From: Halichondria panicea
Lineage: Eukaryota > Porifera > Demospongiae > Suberitida > Halichondriidae
Direction: 5' to 3'
Assembly: GCF_963675165.1 (NCBI RefSeq)
Contig: NC_087384.1
Coordinates: 6,841,682 to 6,905,681, forward strand
Length of the DNA: 64,000 nt
The notes under the pieces are model-generated. The model was not told where the DNA came from and did not search any database. It saw only the letters and a program-made list of their open reading frames with translations. The translations under genes were made by a program, and so were the position numbers. Below, one piece after another: positions 1 to 15,245 of this stretch. Numbering within the stretch: position 1 is the first letter of the stretch; the number at the start of each line of letters is the position of its first letter.

Positions 1-1528
1 GCCTACCAGAACCAACAGGTAAGCGGAGTTGTTAAGGGCGGGGGCGGGGGGGAGGGAAGCTATTGCATGTGTAGTATTTAATTGCCTCTAGCTATATAGC
101 ATGTTTAATATTGATACACATGAGGGAGTACACAATTATTATGATTATGTTGTTAGCTAAATGCCTTTGTTACCATGCACAGAAGAATGCATGCAGCTTA
201 TTTATCATGCTGATGTTTATAAAATGTTGCTTTTCCAATAGATCACTCAACTCAAGATCAAGTACAATCCCTTTGCCAAAGGATTCAGAGGCTCAGAACT
301 GTGTGGATCTTCAAGACGGTAAGCCTTTAAATAATTATGGTCAATGTGGCCATAACTCCATTATATAGCTCCTACTATTAGTTATGTCAATAACCATTAT
401 TGGTTTAGGTAGAGTGACCCTAAACTAATTATTGCTAAACTGTGGCTACCTTTGAGGCTTTTTAGGAATGTGTGTATTGCGTTAAGTAACTGATAAGCGG
501 GTTAGAATGAATTGTGTTGTTATTCATTCCATACCCCACAGACCAAGCTCCACCTCTAGCCCACCCCCCTTTGATTCACCAGGCTTTGTCGACCCTTCAC
601 GATCCACTATGTGGCAGGAGATGACCTTTCCTCAACAACCGACAATGCTAGGTGAGAATCTAATACAGTAATTGTATGTACATCAGTACAGCATGGTATA
701 CAAAGTGTTGTGTAGGGTAATACATTTATACAGTATGCAGGACTGTGCATGTTTACTGCACAACATAGCTGCAGGCTATTATATTTTGTAGTTATAGGAT
801 GTGTTTGAGATAGTGTGAATTTTGTTGCGATTCATAATAATTTATTATGTACATGTAATTGAAATGGTGTACATGAGCTTCAACCCTCATACATAGTAAT
901 GCTGCTCCATTATTATAGTTGCTATATATATATATGTTTCTTCAAGGCCTCACTGTCTTCCCTCCTCTCTTCCTCAGGTCCTCACCAACAAGCACTCATC
1001 TACAGAAGCGACGGCCTCACAGCCTACCAACCTGTCGCTAGCGGTCTCGCTCTAGCCAACACAAGATACAATCCAGTACAAGCCAGTGGCTATCATATCG
1101 GACAACTACCGGGCACCACGACAACGTCCTCATTGCAACACTTGGCACATATACCAGCGCAATCTTATTATATCGGAGCAAACACTCCGCCCAATGCAGG
1201 ACAACATCAAGCGTCCTTCCAGTCACGACAACACCTACAGGGACTAACGTATGGGCAAGTAGTGGCAGCTGGTGGGTCGCCCCAAGGATATATATCAGGT
1301 ACCCCACCGTTGGCGACGACAACAAGTGCTCTCACCAGCTACAACGTCGGCTATGGACATTTAACCACCACCTCTTCCTACACACAGCCAGCTGGGAATC
1401 TGTCGTTAATGCCGCCTTCTGTAGCTCCACCCCCTAGTTACGACACCACACCTCCTGATTCCTACTCCTCACCTCACCCTCAACCGAACACTCCTAGTCG
1501 ACAATGGAGTTCACAAAGCTACCAGTGA
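1..1528 (+). CDS. T-box transcription factor, 3' part (5' end outside window)
   Basis: Four exons can be joined in frame: 1-18, 242-318, 542-651 and 978-1528, each with GT/AG borders. The first encodes AYQNQQ and the second ITQLKIKYNPFAKGFRGSE, which together are the C-terminal end of a T-box DNA-binding domain (the family pattern is TAYQN..ITQLKI..NPFAKGFR). The wording is closest to the Tbx2/3/4/5 and Tbx1 type (NPFAKGFRGS) rather than Brachyury (NPFAKAFLD). After the domain the protein is low-complexity, rich in Pro, Ser, Thr, Gln and Tyr, as in T-box transactivation tails; it ends at TGA 1526-1528. It should act in the nucleus as a sequence-specific regulator. Most of the DNA-binding domain lies to the left of the window, so subfamily cannot be settled. 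The family call is firm; the tail carries no recognisable domain. Confidence 0.88.
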
Positions 1529-2245
1529 TGAGAACACTAACTCCTTCCTCTCTCTCTCTCTCTCTCTTATCGAACTGTGACTACTGGACTTCTTCACACA
1601 TATATACAACCACCACCATCACCACTGCTATATCATTACTTTAAATCATTTTCTGTTGCTATTTTCCATTTCATTTAATAGGGTTTCCCGAATTATCACT
1701 TTAGATGCAAATTTTGTTATAATTATATTAGCATTCAGAAAAATCATTGTTGACCAACATGCAGGTATATATTGGTTCCTCCTTTAGTTGTGTTCTACGT
1801 TTTTTTTAAGCTCTTTAGGTCTTCATATATAATTATATCACCAGCTCATTATTTTTTTCCTTCTTATAGAACAGAGTATTTATTTCGTTGGTTTATTATT
1901 ACATCAAATTTTTAAAACCAAGTACCACCATTATTTTGCACGTATACGTACGTGTTTATTGTTGTTTGTGGTCACATGATTGGCATATGACTGGAATTGT
2001 TTGCCCGTCAATTATGTAATCAAAAGCATGTACAACTGTCAATGATGTAATTGAAAGTGTATGAAAGCATGTACATACACTGCAATAAAGTAGAGTAGTG
2101 TGGTTTATCAAAACGTGTGTCACTTTCATGATATAAGTACACACACGAGCATACCAAAGCACAATAAAAACATTAGCACAGACCTAGCTATAGATTGAAT
2201 ACAGCATTGATAATAGCTTAGCTATAATTATTATAGCTATAGAGA
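1529..2245 (+). other. T-box 3' UTR and short intergenic stretch
   Basis: There is no supported coding region. A CT-rich tract follows the T-box stop at about 1549-1568. Candidate polyadenylation signals AATAAA occur at 2084-2089 and 2163-2168, so the 3' UTR may be about 560-640 bases long. The next start codon is only about 80 bases past the second signal, so the promoter of the following gene must overlap or lie very close. Confidence 0.5.
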
Positions 2246-2947
2246 ATGCATCGAGTATGTCTTATCTTCACCATTATCTCCATATGGATGAGAACTGTCG
2301 CTTCACAAACTAATAACTGCCCTGCGGTTGGTGGTGTACTAGGATTCATCAATATCTTGCTTGTGGTTGCGTTGGTCATCTGCTGTCTCTTGCTGGCCTA
2401 CCCTCGGTGGATCAGACCACGCATAGAGAACATCCATCACCTGTCAAGGTACACACCAACAATACATTAATAGCTAGTACAGCACATTACAGTATATATA
2501 AAAGAAAATGAGTGGGAACAAGACGTATAGTGCATACATACATGTACGGTTTAAAAGTACTGAGATAGTATAATTTGTAAAATTAATGCTAATAAAATGT
2601 AAAAAAGATACTTTTTTATCTTTTCCAGAGTGAGAGAGCTTCTAGACCGAACCCTCCACAACCCCACCTATGATGGCCACACCCCTCCCCCTCGCCCTGC
2701 ATCCAACACACTCACCTCACAGAGCAGTACCCTCGGGCATCAATACGAAACTATTGACTCGCGAATGGTCTCCACTGGCAGGGTGGGGGATGGTGGTCCA
2801 TCCTCATTAGCCATACCCCCCACAGTTATCAGTGATCCCCTCCCGACAGAGCCTCAACCCTACGAGATTGTGGGAGTGGCTTCCATAGATATTGACCCCA
2901 CTATATATGAAGTTTCTCAAGAATATCTAGACAGAAACAACAAGTAG
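2246..2947 (+). CDS. Small single-pass membrane protein with cytoplasmic tyrosine motifs
   Basis: Two exons, 2246-2448 and 2629-2947, join in frame to give 173 residues; AATAAA follows at 3022. I do not recognise the family. Residues 1-21 look like a signal peptide (ending VAS-Q), 22-30 form a very short outer segment with one Cys, and 31-53 form a membrane helix ending in AYPRW. The remaining ~120 residues are a disordered, presumably cytoplasmic tail. It carries NPTY (Y82), YETI (Y107), YEIV (Y146) and YEVS (Y161), with acidic or Ser residues around them and a PPPRP run. Such motifs are typical docking sites for PTB and SH2 domains, and the design (tiny ectodomain, one helix, tyrosine tail) resembles transmembrane adaptors. 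That role is inference. Alternatively residues 1-21 could be a first membrane segment. Confidence 0.72.
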
Positions 2948-3142
2948 TTCACTTCAGAAATATAGGAGCAGTAGATATTAAGATATTAATTCTGTTACAT
3001 TATTGTTGTAATCTACTTCCCAATAAAGAAGGGTGGGGCTGGTCTGCAGTTTTAGCTCATTTTCCTGAGTTAATGATCCTTACCATATACTTGTTGTTGC
3101 TGAAGTTTACACCATAGATATACATACACTGGTGTTTGTGAG

Positions 3143-6121
<2,979 letters not shown>

Positions 6122-6516
6122 TTACGTATTATGAGACTCTTATAGAATTGTATAGTGTATATTATTTGTGCTGAAGTTGTTGCGTTGTCTTCAATCATGG
6201 ATTTTTAACTGTGTTTGCCTGTCAAATAGTTTATTGTGCACGTGTAGGATACACTGATGCTAGCATTAGTGTTACACGCAGCTGTGTCCATTATAGCCCG
6301 TGATAATTACATGTGTGAACAATTTGCTCTCAAAAGAAAATCTGTAGCAAATGTAATACTTAAACACGAGTCAAAATTTGTGCAATAATTGAAAACACAC
6401 ACAACTGCATGCACTGTCAATCCTATGTACAACCTACTGGTTGTACTAATTATTATGCATCTGTTATACTGAATTGAGAATTGACTTAGCATGCATGTAA
6501 TAGCTATATAATTATA
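6122..6516. other. Intergenic stretch between reductase and sulfotransferase
   Basis: AT-rich sequence with no supported gene. It must contain the reductase 3' UTR and the sulfotransferase promoter; I see neither a clear AATAAA nor a clear TATA box. Confidence 0.4.
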
Positions 6517-7899
6517 ATGGTCTCAACTAGAAAGATATTTGCTTGTCTGGCAGTATTTGTACTGGCTTTTCTACTTCTAACACTGGGCAGTCAACATCTA
6601 TCAAGACTAGTGGAATATGATGGAATATTCTTCTCCACTGCAGTTAATAAGAATCCAAATGAAACAACATTGATCCTTTCATCATTGACCACCATAGACA
6701 GTTCGGAAAGTGATAAGTTAGACCAAAGCATTCTGCAGGATATGAGGAGATGCAGTATCGGGATGGGAGTCTCAGCCGAAACTCTCGATATAAACCAACA
6801 AAACTTGGAAATAATTGCCAATAAATCCGCTAGATTTCTGCAGGCCTTCTGGGAAGTGGTACCCAAAGAGTACGTCCCAGGTATTAAGAATCCCTGTTGG
6901 TATTCAAACATCACCATTGACAAAGATGCGGCCAAAATGATCAACGCAAATCTAGGGCAATACATCAACACACTACCAAAAGCTCGGATCCCAAAACTAT
7001 ACAGAGACATTTTCAATAGTTCAATTACCCACTCCCCACGTCTCTACTGTTTGCCGTACTTCCTGATAGGGGGATTCCCCAAGAGTGGGACCACCACCCT
7101 CCACACGACCCTATCCCAGCACCATCAAGTCGCCTCTCCTCAAGTTAAGGAACTTCACTGGTGGGCACGAGTTCCACTGGGAGATATGAAGGAAACATAC
7201 TTGAAGATTGTCGTCATTCGATATTTACTTGATTTTGTATCGGCAGCAGATAAAATTAGCGAGGATGCTACCGTGGTAACTTATGACGGCTCTCAATCCA
7301 CTTTGATCGACTCTAACTTTGGAATTGATGACCAAGACTATTGTGCAATGGCATCTATAACACACAGGGTGTTGCCTAGCGTTAAGATCATTATCTTGAT
7401 TAGGGATCCAGTTGAGAGAATACATTCTCACTTTTATTTCATGCACAACACACAAGGGTGGCCTAAAGAAATGGACGTAAATTCCCCCCTCTATTTTGAT
7501 AAGTGGGTGAAAGCAGCCATTACAGATTTCAATAATTGTCAAAGAAATTACTCTCTTTTTGAATGTGCTAACAGTAAGTCACGACGTAAGCAGCTGAAGA
7601 CGTGGTTGGGCGTTGGTATATACTACATTCAAATATTGGAATGGTTGCAGTTTTGGCCGAGAGAAAACTTTCTTTTCTTAAAGACAAAACAACTATCAAA
7701 TGAACCCATCTCCGTGCTTAGAAACATTACACATTTCCTATCTCTCGATCAAGTGCCCGATAAAAAGGCTATAAAATGGTTCTCAAAGAAAGCTAATTCC
7801 CACGGGCGTACAGACAAGATGCTGCCCACAACAAGACGAGCACTGGAAGAATTTTACGCTCCTCATAACCTGCAGCTGGAGGAACTACTCAACAGCTAG
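6517..7899 (+). CDS. Golgi-type carbohydrate sulfotransferase, CHST15-like, intronless
   Basis: One uninterrupted frame of 460 residues. A short basic N-terminus precedes a membrane helix at about residues 7-24, giving a type II Golgi protein. The 5'-phosphosulfate loop is GGFPKSGTTTLHTTLS (about 185-200), followed by the KELHWWAR motif that resembles GalNAc-4-sulfate 6-O-sulfotransferase (CHST15) and relatives. The 3'-phosphate-binding motif is ILIRDPVERIHSHFYF (about 293-308). Several N-glycosylation sequons occur (for example NET, NIT, NYS). It should transfer sulfate from PAPS to a glycan in the Golgi lumen; which glycan cannot be read from sequence. Unlike its neighbours it has no intron, which could reflect retroposition or simply family habit. 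Fold certain, subfamily tentative. Confidence 0.9.
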   Translation: MVSTRKIFACLAVFVLAFLLLTLGSQHLSRLVEYDGIFFSTAVNKNPNETTLILSSLTTIDSSESDKLDQSILQDMRRCSIGMGVSAETLDINQQNLEIIANKSARFLQAFWEVVPKEYVPGIKNPCWYSNITIDKDAAKMINANLGQYINTLPKARIPKLYRDIFNSSITHSPRLYCLPYFLIGGFPKSGTTTLHTTLSQHHQVASPQVKELHWWARVPLGDMKETYLKIVVIRYLLDFVSAADKISEDATVVTYDGSQSTLIDSNFGIDDQDYCAMASITHRVLPSVKIIILIRDPVERIHSHFYFMHNTQGWPKEMDVNSPLYFDKWVKAAITDFNNCQRNYSLFECANSKSRRKQLKTWLGVGIYYIQILEWLQFWPRENFLFLKTKQLSNEPISVLRNITHFLSLDQVPDKKAIKWFSKKANSHGRTDKMLPTTRRALEEFYAPHNLQLEELLNS

Positions 7900-8147
7900 A
7901 ATAATTATAGTTAATATATATATATATAGCAATAATTATATAATGCAACTTGTGTGTATAGGACATAATTTTATATACAACATGCTGGTTGCTATAGGTA
8001 CTGCATGCAGTATTTATTTCAATTTTCAAAAATATGTACCATAGGTATTATAGTGTACTGTGATTGCAGTATATACAAAACAAAATTTATGAATAAATAA
8101 CAGCATTTGGTGATTCTAAAACAAACGTCCTAAAAAGTCTGGCTAAG

Positions 8148-11100
8148 CTAAACGGGTGCAGTTGTAGTTCTCCTGGGGACTGCAGGGGATCCTGGTATTG
8201 ATGAGGGGTTTCCCCCAATCTCCACACCCCCTGCAGAGATGGGTGTGGCAGTACGAGTGTCCAGCTGTGTCTGGAAACAGTCTCCCACGGGAAAGAAGTC
8301 CCAGTCCTGCTTCAAGTACATCTCCCACACGTACGATTCCTATAGCAACAAACAAGAGCAATAAGCAATGTATGTAATCACCTATGATTGTATTTTCTTT
8401 TGAAAAACGGACAATTTGGCAAGTTACTCCAGGAGGCCATAACTGAACTGAACTGAAAAGCAAAACTAAGAGAAGCAATCTATAGCTCTAGACAAGCTCT
8501 ATCACATGGGAAGGTTAAACATATTTCTACATAAGACCATACATAGTTAACCTGGCCTGAGAACTCTGACTCCTTTTTCTTGATGAGGTAGAGGAGGAAG
8601 AAAAGGTAGTGGACCATGTTGTGTTGCTTGGTGATGTGGTTCTCAAAGCCGTGGGGAACTCGGTCAAACTTGTTGCTAGTCTGACCACAAATGAAGCACT
8701 TTGTAGCCATCTCTTGATTCAACGTTTCCTCTCTGTCCCTCAATTCTCCAAACGAGTCAATGATTAGACCTGCATCACGTGATAATCACATGACATATGA
8801 CATATACCTGTCTCTAATCACATGACCCACGTACCTTGTATGATAGCGAGGAGGATGACAATAACGACAAAGAAGAAAGTGATGTCAAATAATAGTCGCG
8901 TGAACTCGTTGGGATCCCCTAGAGCCGGTTCCAGGACGTCCGCAATCCCCCCTCCCGAGCGGAGACCCACATCTATGTGGTAGATGAAACACTGTGGGGG
9001 GTAGAGGTGTGTTTATTATAGCTGTGCGTACAATAATTTAACTATATACAATCATAAGTAGATTGCCTTGAGGCTATTTGCAAAACATTGCAACCATAAC
9101 CCTACACAAAGCTAACACCCCCACACACACACACCTTGAACATGCTATCACAGGCTTGCTCTTTAGGCGAGGTCTGACGGTAGAACTTTCGGAAGAAGTT
9201 GAACGCAATGACAGTGTAGATGTATATCACTACACAGGTCATGAGTATGGTCATAGCCAGCTGCTTATAGTTATTCAACACTGAGTTGAGAACAGTGCGG
9301 AGAAGCTTGAAGCTCATCACTAGGTCCAGAAGATGGTACGAGAAGATAAAGTAGCTCCAATTTAGACCAGCAAAACTCAGAACGCAGTAAAACAACTGGT
9401 ACTGTATCATCTGTGAGGGGTGTGGAGTGGGTGGAGTGGGTGGAGTGTGTGAGGTGTGAACGTACCACATCACTAACGGTAACTCCGAGAGCCCACAGGT
9501 TGTACTTGACATCCACAAGCAAGTAACTATGACAACAAACCATTACGCCCACACCACACGTACACAGAAACGTACACTCACCACATTTCTAACACTCTCT
9601 CGAACTTTGACCTCCGCTCAAACTTGCTTTTACTGAGCATTCCTAGTCTGGATGACCTCTCCTTGACCTTTCCCGGCCCCTGACTCTCAACCACACGACG
9701 CTTCACCTGCAGAGGGGTGGGAGAGTGGTAACACACATGCACATATAGAGATAATAATTAAAACTGTTCTATTTAAAGGTTTTTCACTTGTTTGTCGAAA
9801 TAATTTCGCGGGAAAGACTGAGAAGTTACGACCAGACGGTCCCACTTGTCACGTAGTGTAGTGGGCTCCTTGACAACCCACATCTGCTTCAGTTCTAACC
9901 TGCGAGCAATCTCCTTCTCACGCTTGAATATTACCAGGGGTACCTGGGGGGGGGGGTTGAAGGCACGCCCACGCTGTCATGTGATAGCTTGCCATGAGCC
10001 ATAAATGTTGTACTTAGTGAAGTTGTGGCCTCTCAAAAATAGCTTGCAAATTATATAGCCGCCCACTATAACTATAGTAACCAGCGAGGGAGTATAGAAG
10101 CCACACCCACTATAGCACTCACCTTGAGATACCAGTAGGATGCTATGAGGACTGCTGACACAGCAAAGTGCAGCAGACCCAGTGACTTGAGGAGGAGAGG
10201 TCCCCAAAATGGATCCTGGAGTTCATATCTTGTGCCATTCTCAAATACAGCAGGTGGGGCAAAGGAACGGTCAAGCGAGCTCACCTGTGGAGTGTGTGTG
10301 TGTGGAGTGTGTGTGTGTGTGTGGAGGGTGTGTGTGTGGAGGGTGTGTGTGGAGGGTGTGGGTGGAGTGTGTGTGGTGTGTGGGGAGGGACCAATAAACT
10401 AACAACATTATTAACAATAAATTATATTAGTATACACAGTGCAATTATAATGTAGGTACGCTGTGTGTGGGTGTATGGTGTGTGTGTGGGTGTATGGTGT
10501 GTATGTGTGGGTGTATGGTGTGTGGTGTGGGTGTATGGTGTGTGTGTGTGGTGTGGGCGTACCTTGAACGAGAGCAGGATGATATTGATGATAAAAGTGA
10601 GCACAAACTTGCAGCTGTTGAGACTGTAATAGTTGCGAGCTAGTTTAGACGGCCAGCTACGAGGAGTCACGGTGATAAGAGGTGTATAACTGTCTGGCAA
10701 GTCACGATGTAAATTATCCGAAATGGGTGTGTCCATTGTCACGGATGGCCGCTTCATACGAGAGCGATCGTACGTCAGTGTGAGGCTGTGAGGGCTGTGA
10801 GGATGTGAATTGCGTGAGCCTCGGTGAAAGTCATGGCTCAGTACTCTCTTGTATTTTGAGTTCCCTGCTACCTTATCGCCATTAGCAATGTTGGGGGAGG
10901 TGGTTCGTCGAGAACCAGCAACAACGTTTAGAGAGGGTGGGTAGTCTTGTGTTGTTGTACTGGCCCTGTGACTTGTACTTTGACCTATGACCTTAGCTGA
11001 AAGGGTTAGTTTGGCGGGACGGTTTTTCTCCTTTGTTGAGGGGGTGGATACCGCAATAGTGGGAGGGGCAGGAAGTGGGCGGAGTTTTCTACGCACTACC

Positions 11101-11875
11101 CGGTAGCAGGAAATACACAAATCTCTGCATAAAAAATATTATTTTTACACAATAGGATTGTAAAAGTTATAGCTAAGTGTACATACATTGATTTTCCAGC
11201 AGTTGTCTTGACTACAAGCCACACCCACAATATTATGCTCCAGACGGTGATCACTAGTCTAACAATGTGGGAGTGGTCTTGTTGGAAGGCACTCACCTGC
11301 GCCCTCACACGAGACAGAAAAGCACTGGAAGAAATTGTAAGAGACAGTTGCACTGTTGTGGTACAGCAAGCATTGTATAGCGTCAAATAGCAGCCCCCTC
11401 AACAATAATATCACCACTACAAACCCCCAAACAGCAACCCCTCACCACTAACCCCCCCACACAGCAATTCCCTCACCTAGACTGGGTCATGATATTATGA
11501 GTTCTGCGATGAGCAGACGCCCGACTCTCCAGAGCCTGCTGTTCAGAGCCACTGATCTTATCAGCCTGGTCCATCTGTATATACGTACGTGTGTACCACA
11601 TGACAATCACATGACAGCCATGCACACAATCCACACATACCTCGAAGATGGTGTCCTCACAGAAAGAAACGAACCCTTTCAGTTTATTCTTTTGACTGCT
11701 CATTTCCAGCGTGTGTAAGAAGGCCACTCGCGACTCTTGGATCTGTGTCTCTTTCCATTGTTTCCTCCGAGAGTCTGCCACTTCGAAGTAGACTCTCTCG
11801 ACACGTCTACTCTTCCCGAGTATCTCGATGCAGCCCATGTTCCTCTCAAAGTGCATCATCAGCTGTTTCAGTTGG
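8148..11875 (-). other. RYR: RyR channel domain: S1-S6, pore and C-terminal domain
   Basis: The exon about 11640-11875 gives [20 protein letters not shown] and [12 protein letters not shown]1 ([20 protein letters not shown]) is at about 10564-10640, S2 at about 10122-10284, then [17 protein letters not shown] (about 9785-9950). S4-S5 read [19 protein letters not shown] and [15 protein letters not shown]. The filter exon 8835-8991 carries [16 protein letters not shown], with the six filter residues at 8938-8955. S6 reads [20 protein letters not shown], and the zinc-binding C-terminal domain [12 protein letters not shown] and [14 protein letters not shown] (exon 8552-8769). An extra hydrophobic segment near 11182-11300 ([15 protein letters not shown]) precedes S1. 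Ca2+ exits the ER lumen through this pore. Confidence 0.95.
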
Positions 11876-14800
11876 CTAAGCTGTGCGTGTGTGTGTGTGT
11901 GTGGAGGGTTTGAACGATCGTACGTAACTTAAGTTTGATTTTAACATTTTGAGTAGCTGAAAGCAAGGTTTATCACATGTTTGAGAATGCGAGGCCCCAC
12001 CCACCTGTTTGAATGCGGTGAGACGAGAGTCCGAGGGGAGCAGGTCCCCCAGGTGGACGACCAGGACACAGAGATGGAATCCAATGCTCTTAGCTGGTTG
12101 GTGGAACCGTTCGGTAAACTCGAGGTAATCTAACAGGCCATCTTTGTTGAGGTCAGCACATTCCATCAGGTACACTATCTCCTCCCTGTGTAGACATGGC
12201 AACCAATATTATGTTAACAGTGGGAAAGAGAGGGTTAATTCACTCTGACTGTCCGTAATTTAGGCTCGGAGAATGCTACCTCTATGTATACCAAATATTG
12301 CCATGGAAACAGCGAGGTTACATAGTGACTCACTTGTTGTATCTCTGCTGAGCCTCCATGGCGCGCTCAAACTCTCGATACGAAATGAACCCATCCTGGT
12401 TAAGATCGTACTCCTGCACGAGGGGGGGTCAAAGGTTAACAAAAGTAGTAATAATTAATCTTGCATCGTGCTAGTACTAGAGTCGGCTCCGTAACTAAGT
12501 TCTGGTGGTCCAATTTTATGGTTTTCTGATAGCTTAGAAGACACCCGTTCAGATGGTATGCTCAATTAGAACGGGCCATAATTTCTCATTTTCGGAAAAA
12601 ACAGGCCCAAAATAAATATTTGATTTTAAAGCACTATTTTAACGAGCTCACTGTAAGCTATCAAAAATTAACGGTTCTGGATCAACGGAAGTAAAGTTAT
12701 GGCCGTTCAAAGATAATGCTAACACAAGTTATGGATTTAAATATGTTAATAGCTCCGAAATTCTAATAGGGATATATAGTGTACTATAGCGAACTATCAC
12801 AACCCATACCACACCCATTTACCCGGAAAGCCTTGGAGGTGGTGGCATCCTTGAGTTTGACAAAGATGAGGAAGAACTGAGCGATGTCTTGAATGTGTGC
12901 CTCTGACTCTAGGAGGGTGTCTAACATCAGTCGTCCGATGTTACTGGACATGTTACAACCTGTACACATGACAATCACATGACAATCACATGACAATCAC
13001 ATGACAATCACATGACACAGGAATTGGTCATGGATTAGCTACACAACAAGGAATGTCCATGTGCTACGTATATATCTGTTCTATAACGAAGTAACTGCAT
13101 AATTATAGCGGGCAATTTTCGTATGGTAGAAATGTTTGTATTGTAAAGCATCATCCGAAAATTAAAACTGCGAAATTATTCTACCGCAATAGATTCTACG
13201 TCACTATCCTGAGCTGTACGAATATTTAGAATGCGAAATGTATAATTGGGTCCGAAAATTTGCACCAACGAAATTACTTCTTAATTAGCTATGTATGTAC
13301 AACAGGTAATGTCATGTGACCCAGGTAATGTCATGTGACCTACCTTCGAGCAGCGAGAGCATGAGAATGAACACCTCCTCCTGTAGTCCGAGCAACTCCC
13401 TCAACAGTTCCACCTGACTAGTCTCCCGGTACAGCTTACGTTGCAGTACAGAGAATATATGCAAGAACCCGGATACTGCATCCCACAGACGACTGCGTGC
13501 CAGAGCCTCTTGGTTCCTGATACAAGGACCTTGCACATACTCTGTTAGCGTGCGTACAACTTGTTTCGCTACTTTAAACGCTTTTAGAAAATTCTCGCGA
13601 CCCTGCAGATCGATTATGGGATAGTCTGAATAGTGCCAGTAAAAGTCCGAGATGGACTCTTGTAGGCGGAGCAGGTAGTCAACGGTGCAGATGACAATGT
13701 TGATAGTAGTGGTGTTGCCGGCTTGTGTTCGGAGGTAGTTTTGGAATGAGAGGTTGTGTCCCTCGCAGAGAAGTTGTAGGAACCGGAACAGAGATACGGT
13801 GAATGAGGAACGAGGGAGGACTTTGCTCACACCTGTAGGGGTGTGGTTAGGGGAGGGGCCAGGGGAACACACATTGTACTTATATACATGTACATGTAAG
13901 ATCACAGTGAAATATTGAATACTACACAGCTAATTAGAAGGCCTCTCATAGAATACAGGGTGAGGGGGCGGGAGTAAAAGATACGTTTATTAATAATACA
14001 GGGAGGGTACAGTACACTCACAACTTGTGGGGGAGGCAGCTTCGGACTTGTTGAATCGCTGATAAGCGTTCCAATTAAGCACTCCACATGTTGATATTAG
14101 TGACGCTATACTAGACAGGAAACCAACGTCCATCCCTCGTAGCTCCGCTAGCATCTCCTCTTGCACTCTTTTGTTGCCTTCCTTGAGGAGCGCTATTCCC
14201 AGCTTGAGTGTGGAGTGGACCAATGAGGTGGCCTCTCCTGTGTCATGTGATATATATAAATATAAGGCCCCTCCCATACCACACCCCTCTCACCGTGTGA
14301 GGCTGTGAGGACGACCAAAACCATTGATTGTGCCCCTCTCTCCGCTAACTGCTCTTGTTTGTGTACTAGCTCCGCCTTCTGTTGCGAGTATAACTGTAGC
14401 GGATAGAATCATCACATGACCAGTCACGTGATATCTTTGTGACTTACCTCGTATGCTTTAGTGGCGTTGTCGTCACCGTCTAGCTCCTCTTCCTCATGAC
14501 CTGTTACACTCTGCAGGGGGTCACATATCACACACCCTCACACACACACACACCTACAAATACTTACCTTACTCAGTAGCTCTGCGTACGCAGTGTACAG
14601 TGATGTCATTACACTATAAATAGCAAAGGAGGAAAAATGATAAAAAGATATAATTATTGGCAAACCACACCCACCCCTCATTTGCTGATGCTGCACGTTT
14701 GAACATTGTAAAGAGCTGAGAAAATGGATCGACACGGTTGTCCGTCCACGCCCCCTCGTCTTGTGATGTGTCATGTGATCTCTGTAGTGCGATGTAGTCC

Positions 14801-15184
14801 TGTTTGTCTAGTAGTTCCTCTGTGAGACGTAAGTGGCTGCCATGTTCGGAGGTGGTTAGCCAAGAGGAGCAGTACTGACCTAGGAACATGTTGATGGCTC
14901 TGTGTCTGTGTGGGTGGGTGGTGTGTGTGGTGTGTGAAGGGAGTGGGGGATGGATACAACGTAAGTAACGAACTTTCCAAATACAAACATACCCAGCGAT
15001 AAATAAACTATTTTTAAACGGCTGTACATGCAGCGTTCAGAGCTCTTACTTGTTGACTTTGAAGTAAGGCACAGCAAGGAAACACTTGACAATGGCCTTC
15101 CTCTTCCTCTGGGAGAAGAGCTGCCTCCACCTGCTCTGAGCCAGGTGTCCCCTCTCCACCTACAAGGAGGTGATGTAACACACA

Positions 15185-15245
<61 letters not shown>

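Noticed and set aside
6591-7016. Gene on the - strand opposite the sulfotransferase
   Set aside because: Shadow frame of a clearly conserved coding exon.
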